Made by a program: the position numbers and the translations under genes. This document shows, in pieces, positions 46,984 to 55,010 of a DNA stretch of 64,000 nt. The notes under the pieces are model-generated. The model was not told the DNA's origin and did not search any database. It saw nothing but the letters and a program-made list of their open reading frames with translations. Origin of the DNA: JARKPK01 sp964631235 (lineage in GTDB: Bacteria; Planctomycetota; Planctomycetia; Pirellulales; Thermoguttaceae); contig CAZVZX010000011.1 in assembly GCA_964631235.1 (NCBI GenBank), forward strand, positions 62,001 to 126,000, written 5' to 3'. Each line of letters begins with the position of its first letter. Position 1 is the first letter of the stretch.

Positions 46984-47065
46984 GGCGCGTTTCTCGATGC
47001 CCGAACATCGAATCGAACGCGGCCGCACTGCGATCGTCGCGACGAACGCTCGAAAGGAGTCGGCC

Positions 47066-48040
47066 GTGGTGAGACTGGGCTTCGCACTGGGAATCGTCGG
47101 CGGGATGCTGTGTTTGGCGTGGTGCGGTTGGGCGAAAGCGGAAGAGGGCAGCAACAATTCGCCGAAGTATGAGCTGCGCTATCGTTTTGTGCCCGGTGAA
47201 ACGATCCGCTGGAACGTCGTTCACCGCAATCAGGTGAAGACTACGGTGGCCGGGGCGACCAAGACGGTGGAAACAGCCAGTCGCTCGGTCAAGGTGTGGC
47301 GGGTACGGCAGGTGGCGGCCGACGGCTCGGCCGTGTTCGAGCAGGCGGTGGAAGACATCGACATGCGCCACCAGATGAGCGGCTGCGACGAGGTTCGGTA
47401 CAACAGCCGGACCGACAAGGAGCCGCCGCCGGGGTTCGACGACGTCGCCTCGGCCGTGGGGGTGCCGTTGGCCGCGGTCACGCTCGATTCGTGCGGTCGA
47501 GTGGTCAAGCGCGAACAGAAGTCATCCAAGGCCCAGGCCCCGGCGCAAGGCGACATCACGATGCCGCTGCCCGAGCATCCGGTGGCTGTGGGCGAAACGT
47601 GGAGCAAGCCTAGCGAAGTGACGGTGACGGCCAAAGACGGCCGATTGATCCGCGTGAAGATGGAACAGCGATTCACCCTGGAGGAAGTGAAAACCGGGGT
47701 GGCCCGCATCCGCATGAGAACGTTGGTCCTCACGCCGATTCGCGATCCGGCCGTCGAGGCGCAGGTGGTGCAATTTGCCGCCGATGGCGAAGTGCGATTC
47801 GATATCGACGCCGGTCGCGTTCGCAGTCAGCGAACCGAAGTGGATCGACATGTGGTCGGCTTCCGCGGAGAAACCAGCAGCATCCGCTACGTTACCTGTT
47901 TCGAGGAAGAGCTGCAAACCCCAGCGGCGTCATCGGCGGTGGCTGCGGCGGCTCGGGCCGATCAATCCATGCCGAAAACGCCGCAACGCGCGCTTCCGAT
48001 TGCGCGTGCAGCCGAACCTGTGCCGCCGGCCGCCCGATGA
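47066..48040 (+). CDS. Secreted DUF6263-like protein
   Basis: A 324-residue exported protein. The start is a GTG with AGGAG about seven bases upstream; it gives a signal peptide MVRLGFALGIVGGML ending near KAEE. An ATG at 46997 lies further upstream but would place 23 polar residues in front. The mature part opens YELRYRFVPGETIRWNVVHRNQ, with the alternating pattern of a beta-rich domain, and includes LPEHPVAVGETWSKPSEV and VRFDIDAGRVRSQRTEVD. This resembles DUF6263 of planctomycetes, function unknown. The last 50 residues are Ala/Pro-rich. It begins 82 bases after nadK, probably same transcript. Confidence 0.7.
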   Translation: MVRLGFALGIVGGMLCLAWCGWAKAEEGSNNSPKYELRYRFVPGETIRWNVVHRNQVKTTVAGATKTVETASRSVKVWRVRQVAADGSAVFEQAVEDIDMRHQMSGCDEVRYNSRTDKEPPPGFDDVASAVGVPLAAVTLDSCGRVVKREQKSSKAQAPAQGDITMPLPEHPVAVGETWSKPSEVTVTAKDGRLIRVKMEQRFTLEEVKTGVARIRMRTLVLTPIRDPAVEAQVVQFAADGEVRFDIDAGRVRSQRTEVDRHVVGFRGETSSIRYVTCFEEELQTPAASSAVAAAARADQSMPKTPQRALPIARAAEPVPPAAR

Positions 48041-48088
48041 CCGCCCCATTTGCGGCGGCGTTGTTTCGACCGTAGTGAAGCGCGAACC

Positions 48089-49588
48089 ATGCCGCCCGAA
48101 CCCTCGCACGATTCGATCGAGCAACCGTCGAACACTGCCGCGGCGGATAACGCGGTTGCGTCATCGGGCCGTTGCCCGGCAACCGAAGGCTCGCTCGTTG
48201 GGCGGCTGACCGAGCTGGCGATGCTCTTCTTCCGCATCGGGGCCACCAGTTTCGGCGGGCCGGCCGTCTATATCGCCATCATGGAAGAAGAGACGGTTCG
48301 GCGTCGCTCTTGGCTTTCGCCGCAGCGATTCGCCGATTTGGTGGGCGTGACGAATCTGATTCCCGGCCCGAACGCGACCGAGGTGGCCCTGCACATCGGC
48401 TATCAACGGGCGGGCATCGTCGGAATGCTGGTCGTCGCCCTGGCTTATATTACCCCCTCGGCCGTCATCTCGGGCCTGCTGGCTTGGGGCTACGTGCGCT
48501 ACGGCGCCCTGCCGGCGGTGGCCCCATTGCTCGCCGGCATTCAACCGGCGGTCATCGCCATTTTGGCCGGGGCGTTGCTGCGGCTGTTGCCTTCGGTGCT
48601 CGGCGGGCCGCAACAATGGTTGATTGCCGCGGCCGTGGTGGCGGCGGGCTTGGCCGGTTGCGACGAGGTGCCCACGTTCTTCGTCGCGGCCGTGCTCGGT
48701 GCGCTATTGATCTACGCGACCTGCGGCACGACTCGCAGCGACAGCGGCGGCCAGAGTGAAGATGGCGGTGAAAGCAGAGAGGCGGACGGCGGTTCACCGT
48801 CAGGCACCGCTGACAGTTCCTCCGGCAGTGCCGCGATCGTGATGGCGACTGCGGCCGTTTCGCACGCAGAGGCTCATCTGGCATCGTGCGCACCGGTTGA
48901 AGGAGCGGCCGGTCGCGCGGCCGAGGGAGCGTTCGGCGAGGCGTCGGGCGCGGCGGCCGCGGTCAATACTGCGGATGCGGCGTCGGCGACGGGCGCAACG
49001 ACCGGGACTGCCGCAACAACGGCGGCCGCGACGGCGGCTGCCGCCGTGCCGTTGGCGTCGGGCGTTGGGGCGGTTACCGTCGCGCAGGTGTGGTGGTTCT
49101 TCCTAAAGATTGGCGCCGTGCTCTACGGCAGCGGGTATGTGATTGCCGCCTACATCCAAGGCGAGTTGACCGCGCCGCCCTGGAACCTCTCCACCCGACA
49201 AGTGCTCGATGCCTTGGCGGCCGGACAGATTACGCCCGGGCCATTCGTCTCGACGGCCAGTTTCGTCGGGTATCTTTTGTGCGGTTGGCCGGGCGTGTTT
49301 GCCGCCACGGTGGCCATCAACACGCCGTCGCTTATTCTCGTGGGGCTGACGCATCGTTGGATCGAGCGGTGTCGCCGTTGGCGGTGGACCGCCGGCGCGC
49401 TGGATGCCGTCAATGCGGCCGCGCTGGGCCTGATGGCGGCTGTATGCTTGCGGCTGGGGGCAGCCGCCCTGGGCGGCGCGGCGCCGGCGGCGATCTTTGC
49501 GGTTGCGTTGGCGCTTTCGCTGCGATGGCGCGTCGGGCCGATGTGGTTGGTTGCCGGTGGAGCGGCCATCGGCGCGGCCGTATTCTGA
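48089..49588 (+). CDS. chrA: ChrA-family (chromate) transporter with an unusually long central linker
   Basis: A 499-residue membrane protein of the CHR family, made of two related halves. The first CHR half (about 45-210) has FRIGATSFGGPAVYIAIMEEE and the family motif GVTNLIPGPNATEVALHIG. The second half (about 335-499) has LKIGAVLYGSGYVIAAYIQGEL and AGQITPGPFVSTASFVGYL. Between them lies a linker of about 115 residues rich in Ala, Ser, Gly, Thr and Glu. CHR transporters expel chromate or exchange sulfate. The linker would sit in the cytoplasm or periplasm and is not conserved in the family as I know it. The gene starts 49 bases after the previous stop. Confidence 0.9.
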   Translation: MPPEPSHDSIEQPSNTAAADNAVASSGRCPATEGSLVGRLTELAMLFFRIGATSFGGPAVYIAIMEEETVRRRSWLSPQRFADLVGVTNLIPGPNATEVALHIGYQRAGIVGMLVVALAYITPSAVISGLLAWGYVRYGALPAVAPLLAGIQPAVIAILAGALLRLLPSVLGGPQQWLIAAAVVAAGLAGCDEVPTFFVAAVLGALLIYATCGTTRSDSGGQSEDGGESREADGGSPSGTADSSSGSAAIVMATAAVSHAEAHLASCAPVEGAAGRAAEGAFGEASGAAAAVNTADAASATGATTGTAATTAAATAAAAVPLASGVGAVTVAQVWWFFLKIGAVLYGSGYVIAAYIQGELTAPPWNLSTRQVLDALAAGQITPGPFVSTASFVGYLLCGWPGVFAATVAINTPSLILVGLTHRWIERCRRWRWTAGALDAVNAAALGLMAAVCLRLGAAALGGAAPAAIFAVALALSLRWRVGPMWLVAGGAAIGAAVF

Positions 49589-49863
49589 TCGACCGGCCCG
49601 CGACGAATCCTCCGCAGATGTCTCGGATTGCCGCACGGCCGGTGCGGGCACCGACTCGACCGTAAAAGCGATTCCCGCAATGCACCCCTTGCGTGGGGTT
49701 TTGCCGGCCCCATAAAATGCACGCGCGCGAACAGCTCTTCCGAGCCGGTAGTCAATCGCCGATGGGCGGCACCGTATGCGCCATTTCGTACCAAGAATGA
49801 AACCTTTTCGACGAAGATGGGTTGAAGCCGGTTTCTTCTTTCAATGATTCGCAGGAGCATGAG

Positions 49864-51102
49864 ATGAATATCGGAAATCGGCGGCAGTTGGCAACGGGGA
49901 TGTTGCTTGTCGCGGTCGTGCTTTTCGGTTGCGCTGCTGTTTCGGCCGGTGAACAGCAGGCGACAACGGCCGCGGGCACCGCGGCTGCGGCTTCCGCGAC
50001 GGGCCAACCCACGGCCGATTGGCTGTGGGTTTATTTCGGCACCTACACCCGCGGCGAAAGCAAAGGGATCTACCGTGCCAAGCTCGATTTGCGCACCGGC
50101 GCCTTGAGCGACCTGCAACTGGCGGCCGAGTTGGTCAATCCCTCGTTCCTGGCATTTCACCCGACGTTGCCGCGGCTGTACGCCTGCGGCGAGGTGGGGC
50201 AATTCGCCGGCGGAAAGGGCGGGGCCGTCAGCGCGTTGGCCATCGACGAGGCCACCGGGCGGCTCGCGCTGCTCAATCAGCAGCCGTCGGGCGGGGCCGG
50301 GCCATGTCACGTGGCGGTTGATCGTTCAGGCCGAAACGTGCTGGTGGCCAACTACGGCGGCGGCAGTGCGGCCGTGCTGCCGCTGGACGATCAAGGGCGA
50401 CTGAAGGAACCATCGTGCGTCGTGCAGCACGCCGGTTCCAGCGTGAATCCCACCCGCCAGAAGGGCCCGCACGCGCACAGCGTGAACCTTTCGCCCGACG
50501 GACGTTTCGCCTTCGTGGCCGATTTGGGACTCGACAAGCTGATGATCTATCGGTTCGACTCGGCGGCCGGAACGCTCGCGGCGAACGATCCGCCCGGCGT
50601 TGCGATGGCGCCCGGTGCCGGCCCGCGGCACTTCGCCATGCACCCGTCGGGCCGCTTCGCTTTTGTGATCAACGAATTGAATTCGACCATCACCTCGCTG
50701 GCCTTTGATGCGGCCTCAGGGAGTTTTCGGGCGATCGACTCCGTCTCCACATTGCCGGCTGAGTTCAATGGGCGGAACACGACAGCCGAAGTCGTTGTTC
50801 ATCCCGGCGGGCGGTTTGTGTACGGCTCGAACCGCGGACACGACAGCATTGCCGTGTTTGCCGTCGATGAATCGACCGGGCGGCTTACGGCCCGCGGACA
50901 TTCGCCCAGCGGTGGCCGCACGCCGCGGAACTTCGCGATCGAGCCGTCGGGCCGGTTCCTGCTGGCGGCGAATCAAGACTCGGACAACGTCGTGGTCTTT
51001 CGCATCGATCCGGAAAGCGGTGGGTTGACGGCGGCCGGCGCGGAACTGAAGGTGCCCGTGCCCGTTTGCGTGCGATTTCGCGCGCCGGCAAGCGCCCGAT
51101 GA
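49864..51102 (+). CDS. Lactonase family (6-phosphogluconolactonase-type) beta-propeller protein
   Basis: A 412-residue protein with a signal peptide or anchor (about 1-27, possible lipobox VLFGCA) and a seven-bladed propeller. Recognisable parts are WVYFGTYTRGESKGIYRAKLD, PSFLAFHPTLPRLYACGE, GAGPCHVAVDRSGRNVLVANYGGG in segments, and GPHAHSVNLSPDGRFAFVADLG. These match the lactonase family that includes E. coli YbhE/Pgl. Export suggests it acts on sugar lactones outside the cytoplasm rather than in the pentose phosphate pathway. AGGAG eight bases before the ATG supports the start. Confidence 0.9.
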   Translation: MNIGNRRQLATGMLLVAVVLFGCAAVSAGEQQATTAAGTAAAASATGQPTADWLWVYFGTYTRGESKGIYRAKLDLRTGALSDLQLAAELVNPSFLAFHPTLPRLYACGEVGQFAGGKGGAVSALAIDEATGRLALLNQQPSGGAGPCHVAVDRSGRNVLVANYGGGSAAVLPLDDQGRLKEPSCVVQHAGSSVNPTRQKGPHAHSVNLSPDGRFAFVADLGLDKLMIYRFDSAAGTLAANDPPGVAMAPGAGPRHFAMHPSGRFAFVINELNSTITSLAFDAASGSFRAIDSVSTLPAEFNGRNTTAEVVVHPGGRFVYGSNRGHDSIAVFAVDESTGRLTARGHSPSGGRTPRNFAIEPSGRFLLAANQDSDNVVVFRIDPESGGLTAAGAELKVPVPVCVRFRAPASAR

Positions 51103-51434
51103 AAGGCGGGACGCCCGAGGCGCTCCGGTGGGCATGCTTCGCGTCGGCGCGCGTCGGCGCATTGGCGCGCAGCACGATCGTTGCTTGTGATTTTTTTCGG
51201 ACGGTTGTTTTCGGGCGGTTGATTGACAGCCGTGTCTCGATCCTGTTATACCCGAAGATCAACGCCCGTTGTTGCTCGCGGAGAAAAGATCATTGTCCCG
51301 GGGGCGGCGCGCTGCGTTGTTTCCGGGAGAATTGCTTTTTGTCGTGCTTGGCGTGACGCGATCTCGTTTCGTCTCGTCGTGTTTGAAGCGTATTGAATCT
51401 CGCTTTTTCTTTGTGCGGGTGGAGGACCGTTCTT
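51103..51434. other. Upstream region of the PspA gene cluster
   Basis: 332 bases. It contains a good sigma70-like promoter at 51223-51252 and a predicted leader of about 175 bases ending with GGAGG before the pspA ATG. No sigma54 promoter was noticed. Confidence 0.6.
51223..51252 (+). promoter_or_regulatory. Sigma70-type promoter of the PspA/AAA/ABC cluster
   Basis: A perfect TTGACA, an 18-base spacer and TATACC. It is the best promoter match in the window and points at pspA. Transcription would begin near 51259. Confidence 0.65.
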
Positions 51435-52202
51435 ATGATCTTCGGCAAGATGTGGCGCGCGCTGAGGGCCCAGTTGAACAAGTTGGCCAATTTCTTCTGG
51501 ACGGTCGATCCGATCGCGCAGATGCAGTACGAGTACGACTCGGCCGTGGCGCAACTGAAAGAGGGCCGCGAAGGGTTGGAGCAGTATCGGGCGTTGGTGG
51601 AGCGCGTCGGCCGGCAAGTGGCCAACGACAAACAGCATGTCGCCAGCTTGGAAGCGAAGGTGAAGGCCTATCTGACGGCCGGCGACCGCGAGACGGCCTC
51701 CCGCTTCGCCCTCGAGTTGCAACGCGCCAAAACCCAATTGGCGGAGAACGAATCGCAACTCCAGATGCACGAGCAGGCCTACAACAACAATGTGGCGAAG
51801 ATCAAGCACGCCACGAAAAAGCTGGCCGACGTGCGGACGAAAATCGCCAAATACGATGCCGAGTTGAAAATGAGCAAGGCCGAGGCCGAAATGGCCAAGC
51901 TGGCTCAAAACTTCAACTTCGATGTTACGACCGACTTCGGCCAAATCGAACAAGTGATTCAGGACAGGATCAGCCTGAATCGCGCCAAGGTGCGGGTGGC
52001 GGCCGACCTTTCCGGCGAAGGGCTGGAAACGATCGCCCAAGAGGAGGCGATGGAAAAAGCGATGGCCGAATCGGCCCTCCGCGAGTTCGAAATCCAGGCC
52101 GGCCTGCGCACGCCGGAAACCGCCCCGGCCGTGGCGGCCGAAAAGCAACTCGGCCCCGGCGTCGAGCAAGCGGCCAAAGATGTGCAAACCGAGCAGAGTT
52201 GA
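51435..52202 (+). CDS. pspA: PspA/IM30 family membrane-associated protein
   Basis: PspA/IM30 proteins line the inner face of the cytoplasmic membrane, form ESCRT-III-like polymers and protect membrane integrity under stress. This 255-residue protein is almost entirely helical. It starts with an amphipathic region (MIFGKMWRALRAQLNKLANFFW), followed by DPIAQMQYEYDSAVAQLKEGREGLEQYRALVE and long coiled coils such as VASLEAKVKAYLTAGDRETASRFALELQRAKTQL. It is about 30 residues longer than E. coli PspA owing to an Ala/Glu/Pro tail. GGAGG sits nine bases before the ATG. It is the first gene after the promoter at 51223 and heads a seven-gene co-directional series. Confidence 0.85.
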   Translation: MIFGKMWRALRAQLNKLANFFWTVDPIAQMQYEYDSAVAQLKEGREGLEQYRALVERVGRQVANDKQHVASLEAKVKAYLTAGDRETASRFALELQRAKTQLAENESQLQMHEQAYNNNVAKIKHATKKLADVRTKIAKYDAELKMSKAEAEMAKLAQNFNFDVTTDFGQIEQVIQDRISLNRAKVRVAADLSGEGLETIAQEEAMEKAMAESALREFEIQAGLRTPETAPAVAAEKQLGPGVEQAAKDVQTEQS

Positions 52203-52353
52203 TCGTCGATTGCTTCTCGGCGGTTTGATCGATTCGGCCGCCCCTTGGGCCCGTTGGCAAGCGGCGTTTGCCCGGCGGATGCGGTCCCCGCGTCGGGCGG
52301 GTCGATGTTGTGCGGTTTCGGTTCGTCATGTTCTCGCGCGAAGTGATTGAGCG

Positions 52354-54156
52354 ATGAGCACAAACAGCCCGGCGTCGACCACGGAAGCCCTCAACGCCGC
52401 TCGCACGGCCCCGTTGCCCGACTGGTTCCCCCCGTGGGCCCACCAGTTGGCCGACGCCTATTTCGCCCGCACCGCCAGCGTGTTCGTCCTTCACGGCAAC
52501 GTCCACGACTTGGTGGCTGCGCGGACGGCCGACGGGGTGAACTACGTCAGCGTGGCCGATTTTCTCGGGGCCCAGTTGTTCGGCAGTTGGGACGTGGTGC
52601 TTGGGCACGATTTGGGTCGCGGGCTGAAGGCGTTGGCCGGCCCAAGCCAGAATCGCCTGCTGGCGATGATGCAATATCTTACCGCCCGATGGGGCGAACC
52701 CGGCGGCTGGCCGCGCGATCCGGAAAAGGTGTTCGCCCTGCTCGATCAATTGGTCGAACGCCTGCTCTTGGCCGACCCGGCCGATCGCAAGAGCCTGGCC
52801 GTGGTCTTCGAGTACGCGCAGTACTTGGCCCCGGCGGGCGACCTGACCGCCGCGAACGTGCAGGCCGCCTCGCGCCTGGTGCGATTGCTCCATTGGGCGC
52901 AGAACCCGCACATCCGCCGCCAGAATATCGCCTTCTGCCTGATTGCCGACCGGCTCGCGGAAGTGCATAACCGGCTGGTCGAAAGCCCCTATGTCGCAAC
53001 AATCGAAATCTCCCTGCCCGACGAATCGCGCCGCAAACAATTCATCGAATGGGCCGTCGCCGGGCAAGACCTTTCGCAGCGCACCGACTTCACCGGCGAC
53101 GAATTGGCCAAGATGTCCAACGGCTTGAGCCTGGTGAATCTCAACGTGGTGATCTCCGAGGCGATTCACGCGCGGCGGCGGATCGACGCTCAGCGGTTTC
53201 GCCAGTTGAAGAAGTCGATGATCGAACGGCAATGCCGCGACTTGGTCGAGTTCGTCGAGCCGACCTACACGCTCGACCTGGTCGTCGGCTACGACGAGGC
53301 GAAAAAGCGGCTCCGCCAAGACGCCGAGTGGATTCTCCGCGGGCGAACCGAGGCCGCCCCGATGGGCTATTTGGTTTGCGGGCCGGTGGGCACGGGCAAA
53401 ACCTTTTTGGCCGAGTGCTACGCCGGCTCGATCGGCATCCCCTGTGTGGTGCTCCGCAACTTCCGCTCGAAGTACGTGGGCGAAACCGAGGGCAACCTGC
53501 AACAGGTGCTCACTGTGCTCCGTTCGCTCGGCCCGGTGGTGGTGATCGTCGATGAGGCCGACGCCGCCTTGGGCAATCGCCGCGCCGAGGGCGACTCGGG
53601 CACCTCCGCCCGAGTGTTCTCGATGATTGCCGCGCAGATGGGCGACACCCGCTACCGCGGCAAAATCATCTGGATGCTGCTCACCTCGCGCCCCGACCTG
53701 CTGCCGATCGACCTGAAACGCCAGGGCCGGGCCGAGGTCCACATCCCGCTGATGTATCCGCGCAAAGAATCGGAGATCAAGGCCATGTTCGCCGCCATGG
53801 CGCGGAAGAACAAGCTGAAGCTCGATCCCAACGCCGTTCCGCCGGTCGATGCCTCGCGCAAGCTCACCGGGGCCGACATCGAAAGCATCGTGCTGGCCGC
53901 GAGGCGGCTGTGCCTGGCCGATGGGCGCGATGAACTCGCGGCCGACGACCTGCGGCAAGCGCTCGACGACTTCGTGCCCTCGGCTCAAGGCCTGGAGAAA
54001 GAGATGCAAGAGATCGCCGCCGTGCTCGAATGCACCCAGCGAAGCTTCTTGCCCGAGGAATATCAACAAAAGCTCGCGCAGCCGGGCGGAGTGCTGCAAC
54101 TGCAAGAACGGCTGGTGGCGATTCGCCAATTGCTCGGCGAGGGAATCGCCTCGTGA
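52354..54156 (+). CDS. AAA family ATPase, Ycf46-like, encoded next to pspA
   Basis: A 600-residue protein with a degenerate N-terminal ATPase-like half and one active AAA module. The N-terminal half has VFVLHGNVHDLV (44-55) and FCLIADRLAEVHNRLVESPYV, reminiscent of Ycf46-type degenerate domains. The C-terminal module (about 310-520) has Walker A GPVGTGKT at 343-350, Walker B VVVIVDEAD at 395-403, YVGETEGN at 374-381, and the sensor region TSRPDLLPIDLKRQGRAEVHIPL. The tail is helical. By position it is the likely remodeller of PspA or of the downstream membrane complex; this is inference from gene order. A 106-bp repeat follows 57 bases after the stop. Confidence 0.88.
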   Translation: MSTNSPASTTEALNAARTAPLPDWFPPWAHQLADAYFARTASVFVLHGNVHDLVAARTADGVNYVSVADFLGAQLFGSWDVVLGHDLGRGLKALAGPSQNRLLAMMQYLTARWGEPGGWPRDPEKVFALLDQLVERLLLADPADRKSLAVVFEYAQYLAPAGDLTAANVQAASRLVRLLHWAQNPHIRRQNIAFCLIADRLAEVHNRLVESPYVATIEISLPDESRRKQFIEWAVAGQDLSQRTDFTGDELAKMSNGLSLVNLNVVISEAIHARRRIDAQRFRQLKKSMIERQCRDLVEFVEPTYTLDLVVGYDEAKKRLRQDAEWILRGRTEAAPMGYLVCGPVGTGKTFLAECYAGSIGIPCVVLRNFRSKYVGETEGNLQQVLTVLRSLGPVVVIVDEADAALGNRRAEGDSGTSARVFSMIAAQMGDTRYRGKIIWMLLTSRPDLLPIDLKRQGRAEVHIPLMYPRKESEIKAMFAAMARKNKLKLDPNAVPPVDASRKLTGADIESIVLAARRLCLADGRDELAADDLRQALDDFVPSAQGLEKEMQEIAAVLECTQRSFLPEEYQQKLAQPGGVLQLQERLVAIRQLLGEGIAS

Positions 54157-54484
54157 GTTTGCTGTTGCGGGCGCGGCATCCTTGCCGCAGCAGCGGCAGC
54201 GAAGAGAAAAGACTAAATAGTTCCACACAATTAAGGAAGCGGCCGCCAGCGCAGCAAAGCGGCCGATTGCGTAGGAATGCGATTTGAGCCGCTTTCTGTT
54301 TTCCGCGGTATTATTTAGATCGTCCGATTTGATCTGATCGAATAGGAACATCCGTAACGAGAATTGCATCTGAACTAATCACAAAGCGCGACCGAAGCAA
54401 ACGGAACCGGAATTGATCGTTCGAAGCGATGGCCGCGTTGATAAACAGATCCCCGAGCCAACGATAGCGACAGAAAGGAAACTC
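54157..54484. other. Intergenic region inside the PspA cluster
   Basis: 328 bases between the AAA gene and the small-protein gene, of which 106 are a family A element (54213-54318). The remainder has no recognised feature; GAAAGGAAA lies before the next ATG. Confidence 0.6.
54213..54318 (+). repeat. 106-bp interspersed element with inverted ends, family A, copy 2
   Basis: Starts CTAAATAGTTCCACACAATT and ends TTATTTAG. It matches 26317-26422 at all but seven positions. The terminal CTAAATA/TATTTAG pair is perfect here. It lies within the PspA cluster and could interrupt, terminate or process the transcript. Confidence 0.9.
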
Positions 54485-54778
54485 ATGGCCAAGAAAAGCA
54501 GTTGGTTTGACGAAGCGAGCAACGAACCGATCATCAACGAGCACGCCCAACGGCTCGAGTCGTTTCTGGAAACGATGGCCGACGGCGTCGTCGAAGAACA
54601 GGAACTGCTCGCGCAAGAGCAGCGATTGGTTGCGCTGATGAAAGAGATCGAACCGCAACTTCCGGACGAGTTGCACGAAAAAGTAACCCGCCTGTTGTGC
54701 GAATTGACCGCCTATGACATCATGCAGTCGGTTTATACGATGCAGCAGTTGAAACCGAAAACGACGTTCGAGGGTTGA
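54485..54778 (+). CDS. Small conserved-looking acidic protein of the PspA cluster
   Basis: A 97-residue helical protein, not recognised as a named family. It begins MAKKSSWFDEASNEPII and continues with HAQRLESFLETMADGVVEEQELLAQEQRLV and DELHEKVTRLLCELTAYDIMQ in two or three amphipathic helices. No signal peptide or membrane helix. GAAAGGAAACTC precedes the ATG. Located between the AAA ATPase and the substrate-binding/OmpA gene, it is likely a cytoplasmic adaptor of that machinery. The window shows no second copy. Confidence 0.75.
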   Translation: MAKKSSWFDEASNEPIINEHAQRLESFLETMADGVVEEQELLAQEQRLVALMKEIEPQLPDELHEKVTRLLCELTAYDIMQSVYTMQQLKPKTTFEG

Positions 54779-55010
54779 TCGCCCCGTCGAAGCACGGACC
54801 TTCGCGCAACGGCGCCGGTCGCGGCGGTTCTCCACAACCGCGACTCGGCGAGCCGGCGGCTTTTGCCGGAGAGTTCCGCGGCGAGGCGATCATGCGGGCC
54901 GCGGGGTCGCCGCTCGGTTCGCGGATCGCGCGCTCGGGCAAAGCCCTTGGTCTGAAAACCGCGGCGAAGCGCTTCGCGGCCGCAAGGACGAAAAGATAGG
55001 AGATCGTTCG

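Noticed and set aside
46889..47065. Longer start for the DUF6263-like protein overlapping nadK
   Set aside because: The added residues are antisense-like and polar; the GTG at 47066 has AGGAG and opens a good signal peptide.
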